Shown: positions 43,703-52,046 of the stretch, one piece after another
How positions within the stretch are numbered: position 1 is the first letter of the stretch
Layout of the letters: every line of letters starts with the position of its first letter
Assembly: GCF_900021155.1 (NCBI RefSeq)
Contig: NZ_FCNT01000059.1
Span: 62,001-126,000 of the forward strand
Direction: 5' to 3'
From: Alistipes sp. CHKCI003
Lineage (GTDB): Bacteria; Bacteroidota; Bacteroidia; Bacteroidales; Rikenellaceae
Length of the DNA stretch: 64,000 nt
Made by a program: the position numbers and the translations under genes
Notes under the pieces: generated by a model
The model's database searches: none
What the model saw: only the letters and a program-made list of their open reading frames with translations
Told to the model about the DNA's origin: nothing

Positions 43703-44698
43703 TTAAAAGTACTCTTCGCGGTAGCGGTAGTCGTCGCGCATGGATTCGAAAGATGCCGGGTCGCTTTTCAGGGCGAGACTTTGGGCTTCGATGTCGAATC
43801 GTCCGCCGATCGTGCCGCACATCTCGCGCCAGCTTACGGGCCGCGGCTCCGAGGGCCGCACCTCGGGCGGATACCATGTGCCGAGCGGGAGACCGAAACA
43901 GCCGGCCACGGCCCGCACTGCGAGCGCCGTGGCATTGGCTTTGCCCTGTGCCGAGTAGCCGGCGATATGGGGGGTGGCGAGCAGCGTGCGTGCGAGCAGG
44001 GCGCGGTCGATCTGCGGTTCATGCTCCCAGACGTCGAGCACGCATGCCAGTCCGCTGTGCAGCAGGGCGTCGCCCTCTACGACCTCGCCGCGCGAGGAGT
44101 TGATGACGACGGCCGACGGCTTCATACGGGCGAAGAGCGCCTCGCCCGCCATGCGGCGCGTCGAGGCGTCGAGCGGCGTGTGGAACGTGATGAGATCGGC
44201 CTCGGCGGCCACCTCCTCCAGCGGACGGAAGCCGAGGTGTTCGCGCGCTTCGCGCGGCGGGTCGCAGCAGACGACGCGGAAGCCCCACGCTTCGGCATAT
44301 TCCTTCACGAGCGACCCGACATGGCCCACGCCGACGATCCCGAGCGTCCGTGCGGAAGGGACCCAGCCCTGTGTCCGCGCGAGGTGCGCCAGCACGGCGG
44401 CCACCCATTGCAGGACGCCCCGCGCATTGCAGCCGGCGGCCGTCGCCACGCGGATGCCGTGCGCCGCGCACCATGCCGTGTCGATGTGGTCGAAGCCGAT
44501 GGTCGCCGTCGCGACAAGCCGCACGGAGGAGCCGGCGAGCAGTGTCTCGTCGCATCGCGTGCGCGTGCGGACGATGAGCGCGTCGGCGTCGCGGACGGCC
44601 TCGGGAGCGATCTGCCGTCCCGGCAGGTAGCGGACCTCCGCATAGGGTTCGAGCACGCCCCGCAGAAACGGAACGGCGCTGTCGGCGATGATTTTCAT
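43703..44698 (-). CDS. pdxB: 4-phosphoerythronate dehydrogenase PdxB
   Basis: PdxB oxidises 4-phosphoerythronate in the DXP-dependent pyridoxal phosphate pathway. The 331-residue protein is a D-2-hydroxyacid dehydrogenase: substrate domain MKIIADSAVPFLRG and RTRTRCDETLL, NAD-binding GIVGVGHVGSLVKEYAEAWG, catalytic VINSSRGEVVEG and ATPHIAGYSAQGKANA. The start MKIIADSAVPF is typical of PdxB rather than other family members. The C-terminal dimerisation domain is short. A TATCTTTG box on the minus strand (44727-44734) is 28 bases upstream. Confidence 0.9.
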   Translation of the reverse strand: MKIIADSAVPFLRGVLEPYAEVRYLPGRQIAPEAVRDADALIVRTRTRCDETLLAGSSVRLVATATIGFDHIDTAWCAAHGIRVATAAGCNARGVLQWVAAVLAHLARTQGWVPSARTLGIVGVGHVGSLVKEYAEAWGFRVVCCDPPREAREHLGFRPLEEVAAEADLITFHTPLDASTRRMAGEALFARMKPSAVVINSSRGEVVEGDALLHSGLACVLDVWEHEPQIDRALLARTLLATPHIAGYSAQGKANATALAVRAVAGCFGLPLGTWYPPEVRPSEPRPVSWREMCGTIGGRFDIEAQSLALKSDPASFESMRDDYRYREEYF

Positions 44699-44726
44699 AA
44701 ACGGTTCGTCGGTTTATTCCGAGCGG

Positions 44727-44762
44727 CAAAGATAGGTAAAAATTAAAATTTTCGTACCTTTG
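44727..44762. promoter_or_regulatory. Divergent -7 boxes between pdxB and speB
   Basis: TATCTTTG on the minus strand (44727-44734) faces pdxB. TACCTTTG on the plus strand (44755-44762) faces speB, which also has a nearer promoter. Neither has a clear -33 element. Confidence 0.5.
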
Positions 44763-44802
44763 ACTTCGTCTTGGATACTCCTGTCCGGTAAAAGCGGATT
44801 TA

Positions 44803-44835
44803 TTTGCTTTTGCGCCCGACTTTTTCGTATCTTTG
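44803..44835 (+). promoter_or_regulatory. Promoter for speB-nhaA-FKBP
   Basis: TTTG (44803-44806), a 21-base spacer, and TATCTTTG (44828-44835), 28 bases before the ATG at 44864. Confidence 0.65.
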
Positions 44836-44863
44836 CCGATCGAAGCCTCTTTAATTGAAGACG

Positions 44864-45916
44864 ATGGATGCAAATGAATTCAATCCCGACGGCGTCGGCG
44901 TAGCCAACGGCGCCTATTTCGGCTTTCCGTTCGCGCCGGACGATGCCGAGCTGGTACTTCTGTCGGCACCGTGGGACGTAACGGTCTCGTACGGGGCCGG
45001 CACGGCCTATGCGCCGGATGCGATCATCGAGGCTTCGACGCAGCTCGACTTCTACGATCCGGCGGCTCCGGGGCTTTGGCGCCGCGGGATCGCTACGGCC
45101 GATGTGGACTACTCGCTGCTGGAGCATTCGCATCGGCTGCGCGCCGAGGCCGCGAAGGTGATCGAGCACCTCGAAAGCGGCGGCCGTGTGACGGACGATC
45201 ATGTCGTGCGCCGGATTCGCCGTGTGAACGAAGGTTGCGCGCAGATGAACGACAACATCCGCGCACAGGCTTCGGCATGGCTTTCGAAGGGCAAGACCGT
45301 GGGGCTGGTCGGCGGCGATCACTCGACGCCCTACGGGCTGATCCGCGCGCTCGGCGAACGCGGCGGCGAGTTCGGTATTCTGCACATCGACGCCCATTGC
45401 GACCTGAGGGAAGCTTACGAGGGGTTCGAATTCTCGCACGCTTCGATCATGTACAACGTCCTGCGCGACGTGCCCGCCGTGCGGCGGATCGTGCAGGTCG
45501 GCGTGCGCGATTACAGCGAGGGCGAGGCGCGTCTGGCGGCCGGGTCGGAGCGGATCGCCCTGTTCGGCGACCGCGACCTCGCGCTGGCCCGTTTCGCCGG
45601 TGCGGCGTGGGCCGAACAGTGCCGGCGGATCGTCGACGCGCTGCCGCAGGATGTGTACGTGAGTTTCGACATCGACGGACTGACGCTCGAAAACTGTCCC
45701 CACACCGGTACGCCCGTTCCGGGCGGCCTCGGATTCGGCGAGGCGCTCTACTTGGTGGAGTGCGCAGCCCGCTCGGGGCGTCGGATCGTGGGATTCGACG
45801 TGGTGGAGGTGGTGCCCCGTGCGGAAGAGCCGGTGGATGCCGCAGTGGGCGCGCGCGTTCTTTATAAATTGTGTCTTTTGACGCTTCTTTCGAAAATGAG
45901 GGGAGGGATGGTATGA
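44864..45916 (+). CDS. speB: Agmatinase/arginase family ureohydrolase
   Basis: This 350-residue manganese ureohydrolase hydrolyses agmatine or a related guanidino compound to urea. The metal-binding motifs are GGDHSTPYG, HIDAHCDLR and SFDIDGLTLENCPHTGTPVPGG, all intact. It is longer than the usual 300-residue SpeB by an N-terminal extension with VSYGAGTAYAPDAII. The ATG at 44864 is preferred over a TTG nine bases earlier. It overlaps nhaA by 4 bases. Substrate choice among agmatine, arginine and formiminoglutamate cannot be settled from the motifs. Confidence 0.88.
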   Translation: MDANEFNPDGVGVANGAYFGFPFAPDDAELVLLSAPWDVTVSYGAGTAYAPDAIIEASTQLDFYDPAAPGLWRRGIATADVDYSLLEHSHRLRAEAAKVIEHLESGGRVTDDHVVRRIRRVNEGCAQMNDNIRAQASAWLSKGKTVGLVGGDHSTPYGLIRALGERGGEFGILHIDAHCDLREAYEGFEFSHASIMYNVLRDVPAVRRIVQVGVRDYSEGEARLAAGSERIALFGDRDLALARFAGAAWAEQCRRIVDALPQDVYVSFDIDGLTLENCPHTGTPVPGGLGFGEALYLVECAARSGRRIVGFDVVEVVPRAEEPVDAAVGARVLYKLCLLTLLSKMRGGMV

Positions 45917-47307
45917 GACTTTTTTCCATGTACGGCTGGGTGCGCTGGAGACACCGGCTCGAAGTGAGCGGCCGCGGATTCTTCCGTGCTCCGTGGGCGG
46001 GCGGCGCAGTGCTGCTGGCCTGTGTGGCGATCGCCATGCTGCTGGCCAACATTCCGGCTACGTCGGTCTACTACAAGCATCTGCTCGAAACCGATCTGGC
46101 CCTGAAAGTCAGCAGTCCCGATGGGGTGATCGACTGGCTGTTCCCGCGCGGGATGACCGTCGAGAAGTTCGTCAACGACGGACTGATGGTAGTCTTTTTT
46201 TTCGTCGTGGGGCTCGAAATCAAACGCGAGATCGTCTGCGGACAGCTCTCCTCGGTGCGCAAGGCGATTCTGCCGGTGCTGGCCGCTGCGGGCGGCATGC
46301 TGGCGCCGGCGGCGATCTTCCTCGCGTTCAACGCCGGGACGGCGGCCGCGAACGGCTGGGGAATCCCCACGGCGACGGACATCGCATTCGCGATCGGCAT
46401 TCTCTCGATGCTCGGCGACCGCGTGCCCGTGTCGCTCAAGGTCTTTCTCACGGCGCTGGCCATTGCGGACGATCTGGGTGCGATTCTGGTGATCGCCCTC
46501 TTTTACGGCGGTGAGGTGCAGCTCGGTTGTCTGCTGATTGCCGTGATGATCATGATCGGCGTCTACATCATGAAACGACTGGGCGAAACGCGCCTGTTCT
46601 GGTACCTCGTGCCGGCCGTCGCGGTCTGGGCGCTGTTCTACTATTCGGGCGTGCATTCGGCCATTTCGGGCGTGGCGATGGCCATGCTCATCCCGATGAA
46701 GCCCCGTTACAGCAGGGAGTACTTCGCCCATAAGCTGCGTTATTACCGCAAGGCGATCGGCGAGGTGGCGTGCAGCGGGGATGACGACGAATTTCCCAAT
46801 GAGGAACACCGCTACTATCTGCGGCGGATGGCGAGCCTTTCGCTGAATTCCGTGGGGCTCAGCTACCGGCTCGAACACCGGCTGTCGCCTTACGTAACGT
46901 TCCTCGTCATGCCGGTTTTCGCCCTTGCGAACGCCGGAGTGCCGATCGCTTCGGCCGAATACCTCAATATCTTCCACCACACCTCGGCGACGGGCTCGGT
47001 GGGGATGGGCGTCTTCTTCGGTTTGGTCGCCGGCAAGCCGCTCGGAATTTTCCTTGCGAGCTGGGCGGCGGTGCGGACGAAGCTGGCCGTGATGCCCGAA
47101 GGGGCGTCGTGGCGGATGCTTCTGGCCGTAGCTTGTCTGGGCGGTATCGGATTTACGATGTCGATCTTCGTGGATTCGCTGGCCTACTCCGACGCGGATC
47201 TGATCGACCGCGGCAAGATCGCCATCCTCATGGGATCGGCTTCGGCGGCGCTGCTGGGGACGCTGCTCATTCTGATATTCTCGAAAAAAAATCCGGATAA
47301 ACGATGA
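45913..47307 (+). CDS. nhaA: Na+/H+ antiporter NhaA
   Basis: This 464-residue protein with about 12 membrane segments exchanges Na+ for H+ to control pH and salt. Family blocks include FFFVVGLEIKREIVCGQLSS, GWGIPTATDIAFAIG, the ion-binding pair in ALAIADDLGAI, and GIGFTMSIFVDSLAY. It is longer than E. coli NhaA because of a hydrophilic insertion (about residues 258-300, CSGDDDEFPNEEHRYY). It overlaps speB (ATGA) and the FKBP gene (ATGA), so the three are translationally coupled. Confidence 0.95.
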   Translation: MRLFSMYGWVRWRHRLEVSGRGFFRAPWAGGAVLLACVAIAMLLANIPATSVYYKHLLETDLALKVSSPDGVIDWLFPRGMTVEKFVNDGLMVVFFFVVGLEIKREIVCGQLSSVRKAILPVLAAAGGMLAPAAIFLAFNAGTAAANGWGIPTATDIAFAIGILSMLGDRVPVSLKVFLTALAIADDLGAILVIALFYGGEVQLGCLLIAVMIMIGVYIMKRLGETRLFWYLVPAVAVWALFYYSGVHSAISGVAMAMLIPMKPRYSREYFAHKLRYYRKAIGEVACSGDDDEFPNEEHRYYLRRMASLSLNSVGLSYRLEHRLSPYVTFLVMPVFALANAGVPIASAEYLNIFHHTSATGSVGMGVFFGLVAGKPLGIFLASWAAVRTKLAVMPEGASWRMLLAVACLGGIGFTMSIFVDSLAYSDADLIDRGKIAILMGSASAALLGTLLILIFSKKNPDKR

Positions 47308-48020
47308 AAAAGACGATTGCGGCCGCATTGGCCGTCGCCGTGCTGCTGCTGACGGCGGCCTGTTCGAAAAACACGGGAAGCGTGAAACTCGCCGACGAGG
47401 CCGACTCGCTGGCTTATATTATCGGAATGAACGTGGGGATGAACCTCCAGCGCATGGATTCCTCAATCCGTGTCGATGCCGTGTGTGAAGGCATCCGCGA
47501 TTACCTCGGCGGCAACGCCCGGTTTACGGTGGAGGAGGCCCGCACCTACTATCTGCGTCACATCACCTACGAACGCCCCGAGCGGATCCGCGCCTACGAA
47601 GAGCAGTTTTTGGAGGATATTCGGCAGTCGAACCGCTCCTATGCCCGTACCAAAAGCGGGCTGACCTATACCGTCGAAGCGGTGGGCGACGAAACATTCA
47701 CTCCGGCCAATGCCCGCGATACGGTCTGGGTGCGCTATGTCATGCGCACGGCGGACGGCAAACAGCTCTACTCCTCCTACGACCGCGGAGATACGGTGCG
47801 CGCCGCGCTCGGCGACCTGCTGAAAGGGTTGCAGGAGAGCGTGCGGCTGATCGGCAAGGGCGGCAAGATGGAGGCGTGGGTACCTGCCGCGAGCGCCTAC
47901 GGCGCGGCGGGCGATAGCGAACTGGGGGTCGCACCCAATGCCACGCTCTTTTTCGAGATCGAACTGGTGGACGTGGACAAATATTCGGCTCGCAGAAGGT
48001 CCGGATCGCAGCTTTTTTAG
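47304..48020 (+). CDS. FKBP-type peptidyl-prolyl isomerase lipoprotein
   Basis: This 238-residue lipoprotein has a signal peptide with lipobox LLTAAC (Cys20), an N-terminal FKBP-associated helical domain (ADSLAYIIGMNVGMNLQ), and a C-terminal FKBP fold with VWVRYVMRTADGKQLYSS and GKGGKMEAWVPAASAYGAAG. It probably assists folding of exported proteins in the periplasm. Several FKBP active-site aromatic residues are altered, so isomerase activity is uncertain. It starts 4 bases inside nhaA. Confidence 0.85.
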   Translation: MKKTIAAALAVAVLLLTAACSKNTGSVKLADEADSLAYIIGMNVGMNLQRMDSSIRVDAVCEGIRDYLGGNARFTVEEARTYYLRHITYERPERIRAYEEQFLEDIRQSNRSYARTKSGLTYTVEAVGDETFTPANARDTVWVRYVMRTADGKQLYSSYDRGDTVRAALGDLLKGLQESVRLIGKGGKMEAWVPAASAYGAAGDSELGVAPNATLFFEIELVDVDKYSARRRSGSQLF

Positions 48021-48050
48021 TTCGCGCGCGTATCATTGACAATTATTTGC

Positions 48051-48058
48051 TATATTTG
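48051..48058 (+). promoter_or_regulatory. Promoter -7 box for the second FKBP gene
   Basis: TATATTTG lies 53 bases before the ATG at 48112. The -33 region is weak: the nearest TTG is only 12 bases upstream. Confidence 0.55.
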
Positions 48059-48111
48059 CGCGTTGTAGACACGGCAAGCGGATAAACAGTTAAAACATAA
48101 TGGTTACCACG

Positions 48112-49224
48112 ATGAAAAAAACACTTTTTGGCGCAGCGATGGTCTGTGCCGCCATGCTGACTGCCTGCGGCGGCAGCGATAAGGACGGCGTCCGTATGGG
48201 CAGCCTCTCCGGCGAGTTCGACTCGCTTTCCTATGCGATCGGAGCGAATATCGGCTACGGCATCGACCGCGATCTGAGCGATATTCCGTTCGATTATGCG
48301 CGCTTCGACGAAGGTATGGAGGACGGTGCGCTGAACAAGGTGAAGGTCGACCGCGAACAGATGATGCAGCAGCTCCGCACCTATTTCATGACGAAGCGCT
48401 TCCCGCGCCTGCAAGCGCTGCGTGCGCAGCGTGCCGAGGCCGACAGCATCCGCCGCGCCAACGGCGACACGACGAAGGTCGAGTACGGCAGCGATCCGTC
48501 GCTTTTCGCATCCGACGGCGAGCGCGATTCGATTTCGTATGCGTTCGGCAACAACTGGGGGTACAGCATCCGTCAGGCGGGAGTTCCCGTGCAGATCGTC
48601 TGGGTGCTCGAAGCGATGAAGGAGGTCCGCGGCGGCAAGGCTCGGATGAGCGAGCAGCAGATGCAGGACTACATCCGATATTATTATATGGAGAAACTTC
48701 CTGCCGAGAACCTGAAAGCCTCGACCGAGTGGCTGGAGAAGACGGCCAAGAAATCGGGCGTTCATAAGACCGAGTCGGGACTGCTCTACAAGATCGAGAA
48801 GCTGGGCGACACGTCGGTGATGGCCAAGGATAACCGCGACCGCGTGAAGGTGCACTACAAGGGCACGACCCGCAAGGGAGTGGTTTTCGATGCATCGCGT
48901 TTTGCCGATAAGACACCCGAGATGCAGGAGATGCTCAAAAAACGTTTCCCCGAGGATTACGACAAGGACGAGCCCATCGACTTCCCGCTCAATCAGGTCA
49001 TCAAGGGATGGACCGAAGGCATGAAATTCGTCGGCAAGGGCGGTAAGATCACCCTCTGGGTGCCTGCCGATCTGGCCTACGGCCAGCGCGGTGCCGGCAA
49101 TCTGATCGGCCCCAACGAAGCGCTCCGCTTCGACGTGGATCTGATCGACGTCGAACCTTATGTCGAGATCGACACGACGAAAGCCGTCAAAGTCCCCGCA
49201 TTGGAGGAGGTCAAGATAAAATAA
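48112..49224 (+). CDS. FKBP-type peptidyl-prolyl isomerase lipoprotein (larger)
   Basis: This 370-residue lipoprotein has a signal peptide ending in the lipobox MLTAC, two FKBP-associated helical segments (FDSLSYAIGANIGYGIDR and RDSISYAFGNNWGYSIRQ), suggesting internal duplication, and a complete C-terminal FKBP domain (VKVHYKGTTRKGVVFDAS, GWTEGMKFVGKGGKITLWVPADLAYGQRG, ALRFDVDLIDV). The ATG at 48112 is preferred because a lysine-rich signal peptide follows directly; another ATG lies 12 bases upstream. It is paralogous to the preceding gene but has its own promoter. Repeat C provides the terminator. Confidence 0.9.
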   Translation: MKKTLFGAAMVCAAMLTACGGSDKDGVRMGSLSGEFDSLSYAIGANIGYGIDRDLSDIPFDYARFDEGMEDGALNKVKVDREQMMQQLRTYFMTKRFPRLQALRAQRAEADSIRRANGDTTKVEYGSDPSLFASDGERDSISYAFGNNWGYSIRQAGVPVQIVWVLEAMKEVRGGKARMSEQQMQDYIRYYYMEKLPAENLKASTEWLEKTAKKSGVHKTESGLLYKIEKLGDTSVMAKDNRDRVKVHYKGTTRKGVVFDASRFADKTPEMQEMLKKRFPEDYDKDEPIDFPLNQVIKGWTEGMKFVGKGGKITLWVPADLAYGQRGAGNLIGPNEALRFDVDLIDVEPYVEIDTTKAVKVPALEEVKIK

Positions 49225-49238
49225 GCCGAACGCGTGAT

Positions 49239-49330
49239 AAAAGGGGCTGTCTAACAAATCTTGGACAGCCCCTTTTATTCGTACTGCTCATCGGGAACTT
49301 TTCCGAATACGCAATTCTCAGAAGGTTAAA
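49239..49330 (-). repeat. Intergenic repeat copy C: terminator hairpin plus conserved arm, inverted
   Basis: The hairpin comes first on the plus strand: AAAAGGGGCTGTC (49239-49251) pairs with 49264-49276, extending through a G-T pair to a CAAATC loop identical to copy A. The arm follows at 49277-49330 and is the reverse complement of arms A, B and D (blocks TTCGTACTGC and TTTTCCGAATACGCAATTCT). The hairpin is 14 bases after the FKBP stop codon. A 9-C run follows at 49340-49348. Confidence 0.75.
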
Positions 49331-49465
49331 AAAACTTGTCCCCCCCCCTTATTCGTACTGCTGCTGTTCGGGTGTTTCCCGAGTGGTAGTTTCCGAAGAG
49401 AAAAAACTCGTTTGGACGGCCTTTCCCCGGCTTAACTGCCGGAGGAAGGGGACGCCGTGTCTGTG

Positions 49466-49834
49466 TCAGAACGGCAGATCGTCTACTTCGGCGGGCGATG
49501 AAGCGTAGGAGGGCTCCTCGACGATGGGCGGCATGCCGCCGGCGGGAGCTGCCGGCGGGGTCTGCTCCTGCTTGGGCTGGAGCCGCCAAGCACGCACGTC
49601 GGTGTACCAGCGGCCGTTGTATTCGCGCGATTCGACGTTCACCGAGACGTTGTAGGCGGCGCCTTCGCGCAGACGTGCCACATCGTCGGGCTTGTTGAAG
49701 AATGTAACGCAGATTTTGCGCGCGAACGACCCTTCGTTCATTTCGAATACCACATCCTGCCGCTGCCAGTCGCCGCGTGCCGACGTCCCCTTCGTGAGGG
49801 GCAGTATTTTGTAAACGGTTCCTTCGAATTCCAT
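49466..49834 (-). CDS. DUF3127 protein, OB-fold, SSB-like tail
   Basis: The 122-residue protein matches DUF3127, a Bacteroidota family with a predicted OB-fold: MEFEGTVYKILPLTKGTSARGDWQRQDVVFEM and EYNGRWYTDVRAWRLQP. After a Pro/Ala linker it ends with AEVDDLPF. That acidic tip closely resembles the C-terminal DDDIPF-type peptide of SSB proteins that recruits DNA metabolism partners. A nucleic-acid binding role is plausible but unproven. A TATCTTTG box is 26 bases upstream. Confidence 0.85.
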   Translation of the reverse strand: MEFEGTVYKILPLTKGTSARGDWQRQDVVFEMNEGSFARKICVTFFNKPDDVARLREGAAYNVSVNVESREYNGRWYTDVRAWRLQPKQEQTPPAAPAGGMPPIVEEPSYASSPAEVDDLPF

Positions 49835-49860
49835 AGTTCAGCGTATTAAGTTTCGTGGAG

Positions 49861-49868
49861 CAAAGATA
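49861..49868 (-). promoter_or_regulatory. Promoter -7 box for the DUF3127 gene
   Basis: CAAAGATA on the plus strand is TATCTTTG on the minus strand, 27 bases before the gene's ATG. No good -33 match is seen. Confidence 0.55.
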
Positions 49869-50145
49869 GCGTTTTTTTGTGTGAAAACGGGCAGCTCGGC
49901 TCTTTTTTTGATGATGCGGATCGGGACGTGGTGTCGGCTTGCAGTTTCGCCGCGGGCTGATTTCCAGCCGATCGGCGGCGGCTCTCGGCGGTGGTGCCGG
50001 GCCGCCGCGTAGCAGGGGTGGCGGCCCAACACTCCGTTTCGATGGGGGTGCTCCGGAAAATTGCCGGAAAATCCCCGGGAGCCGCCGGGGTGTCGCGAAG
50101 GGGCGGTTTTTTGCAGCCGGGCGTTCGACGTATCGTTATATAGCT

Positions 50146-50153
50146 TATATTTG
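50146..50153 (+). promoter_or_regulatory. Promoter -7 box for the coiled-coil lipoprotein
   Basis: TATATTTG lies 41 bases before the ATG at 50195. Upstream (49999-50027) is a strong GGGCCGCC/GGCGGCCC hairpin without a T run, of unknown role. Confidence 0.55.
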
Positions 50154-50194
50154 TCGTCGAGGCAGGCAAGGTCGTAAAACTTTTTGAAACCGTT

Positions 50195-51067
50195 ATGAAA
50201 AAAATTTGTTTCGTATTGCTGTGTGCGGCGTGTTTTGCGTCGTGCGTGAGCCGTGGAACGGCCGAGAGGATCGAGACTCAACGGGATTCGCTCGCCGCGG
50301 CGCTCGATCGAAAGGATTCGCTGCTGGGGGAAGTCTTCGCGGCCGTGAATGCCATTTCGGACAATCTCTCGGCGATCAAGACGCGCGAGAACATTCTGAC
50401 GGTCGGCAACGGCGAGAGCGGCAAACGTCCTGCGGAGCAGATCAACGAAGACATAGCTGCGATCGACAAACTCTTGCTGGACAACCGTATGAAGATCGAA
50501 GCGCTCGAACGTTCGGCCGCGCAGTTGCGCAAGGCCCATGTACGCATCGAGGGGTTGGAGCGGATGATCGAGAACCTCGCCGCGCAGCTCGATGTAAAGA
50601 ACCGGGAGGTGGGGTCGCTGAAGAAGGAGCTCGCACAGATGGGCGTGCAGGTCGAGACCCTCTCGACGCAGGTGATCGAGCAGGGTGAGCGGCTCGAAGT
50701 GCTGACGACCGAGAAGGGCGAACTGGAGGCCGACGTGGCGGATAAGACGGCGCGTCTGTATGCGGTGTACTACATCGTCGGACCGCAGAAAGAGTTGCTC
50801 GATACGCAGATCGTCCGCAAATCGGGATTCATCGGCCGTACGCTGACCGTCAACGAAAAGCGCAATCTCGACAGTTTCACCAAGGGCGATTCCCGTTTTC
50901 TGGATGAGATTCCCGTGGGGCATAAGAACGTTACGGTCGTAACGAGCCATCCGGAGGATTCGTACCGGCTGATCGAAGGCGAGGGCAAGACGGTCGAATC
51001 GCTTCGCATTCTCGATCCCGAACGGTTTTGGGAGGCGTCGAAGATTCTGATCGTCAGCTATAAATAA
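50195..51067 (+). CDS. Coiled-coil lipoprotein of unknown function
   Basis: I do not recognise a family with certainty. The 290-residue protein has a lipoprotein signal peptide (MKKICFVLLCAACFASC, Cys17) and a long coiled coil (about residues 24-185, e.g. IEGLERMIENLAAQLDVKNREVGSLKKELAQM). A compact C-terminal region follows (LYAVYYIVGPQKELLDTQIVRKSGF, FWEASKILIVSYK). Such proteins are widespread in Bacteroidota cell envelopes. It has its own promoter and no close operon partner. Repeat D lies about 220 bases after the stop. Confidence 0.8.
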   Translation: MKKICFVLLCAACFASCVSRGTAERIETQRDSLAAALDRKDSLLGEVFAAVNAISDNLSAIKTRENILTVGNGESGKRPAEQINEDIAAIDKLLLDNRMKIEALERSAAQLRKAHVRIEGLERMIENLAAQLDVKNREVGSLKKELAQMGVQVETLSTQVIEQGERLEVLTTEKGELEADVADKTARLYAVYYIVGPQKELLDTQIVRKSGFIGRTLTVNEKRNLDSFTKGDSRFLDEIPVGHKNVTVVTSHPEDSYRLIEGEGKTVESLRILDPERFWEASKILIVSYK

Positions 51068-51283
51068 AGGCATTGGCCGCGTAATACGATCGGCCGTTTC
51101 GGCTTGCGGACGATGCGCAGAGACAACGGATCGGTACCCGGGCAGGGGTACGGCGGTTCGGCACAGCGGGCAGTTGCCGAGGCATACGATCGTCTGAATG
51201 AGTGGGGCCGGTTGATTCCGATACCGGTGCCGGAAAGTCCTCTTTGTTTTTCTTTGTTCTTATGAGCGTCAACCATGTAAATG

Positions 51284-51383
51284 GGCTGTCCGACAAGTTT
51301 TTGACCCTTCGGTAATCGCCTGTTCGGGAAAATTCCCGATTGCAGTACGAACGAGAAAGTACCGTCTGAGACTCGTTGGACGG
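51284..51383 (+). repeat. Intergenic repeat copy D (diverged)
   Basis: A TGGGCTGTCCGACAAG half-hairpin (from 51283) is followed by the arm (51307-51352, blocks GGTAATCGCCTGTTCGGGAA and GCAGTACGAACG) and then an 8-bp hairpin: CCGTCTGA (51362-51369) with 51376-51383, loop GACTCG, including two G-T pairs. The arm clearly matches copies A to C, but the terminal hairpin has diverged, so terminator function is doubtful here. It lies between the coiled-coil lipoprotein and the next lipoprotein gene. Confidence 0.65.
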
Positions 51384-51487
51384 CCTCGATAAATTTTGAA
51401 TGTGTGGAAATGAATGATTATCTTGTCTATCGGATGTATGCTCATTGAAGTATTAAATTTAATTTTTCGAACCCAATGATAAATAGT

Positions 51488-52042
51488 ATGAAAACTCGAT
51501 CATTCTTTTCCGGTTTGTTTTTGTCGGTAACTCTCGGTTGTGCGGTATTGTCCGTTTCCTGCGAAAAATCCGAAACTGCAGAACCCGAATACACGGTATT
51601 GGAGGGGTTAAAAGGCATAACCAAGCAGCAGCTTCGTGGAGCTAATTTTACAGTCTATCAAAGCAATTCGAGTATTACCATGCTTTTTTACTTTCCCTTC
51701 CAGACCCCTCTCGTATCTGTTTTCGACCAATCGACCGCTACGGTTCACTTCGTTTCCGACAAAAGATTCGATGTCTGGGAAGACATTTACTCTACGGAGT
51801 ACCCGCCGGCCGATTTGTCCCTGTCGTCTTCCGCCAAACTCCATTTTCACTTATTCGCCATACCCGACCTTGGTCTGGAGATGGAGTGTACAGAGATCAT
51901 GTTGCCCGTACCGGAAGGTGGCGATTACGAGTTTTACCTCACCATAGAGAAAGAGGGGGTCTTTTACCGTACACCGACATATCGTCTCGGCGTGATGTTC
52001 GTCAACAGTTCTTATGTTACTGGAATTACCAACCTCTATTGA
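51488..52042 (+). CDS. Lipoprotein of unknown function, low GC
   Basis: The 184-residue product has a lipoprotein signal peptide (LFLSVTLGCAVLSVSC) and a beta-rich mature part (TVYQSNSSITMLFYFPFQT, YEFYLTIEKEGVFYRTPTYRLG). I do not recognise the family. Base composition of 51400-52050 is visibly more AT-rich than the surroundings, suggesting recent acquisition. An alternative ATG lies 12 bases upstream. The remnant at 52047 starts 5 bases after the stop. Confidence 0.75.
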   Translation: MKTRSFFSGLFLSVTLGCAVLSVSCEKSETAEPEYTVLEGLKGITKQQLRGANFTVYQSNSSITMLFYFPFQTPLVSVFDQSTATVHFVSDKRFDVWEDIYSTEYPPADLSLSSSAKLHFHLFAIPDLGLEMECTEIMLPVPEGGDYEFYLTIEKEGVFYRTPTYRLGVMFVNSSYVTGITNLY

Positions 52043-52046
52043 CTGA

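Noticed and set aside
28691-49348. Poly-C runs (8-9) as a general contingency system
   Set aside because: At this GC content a few such runs are expected in 64 kb by chance; only the one inside a coding sequence is kept as a finding.
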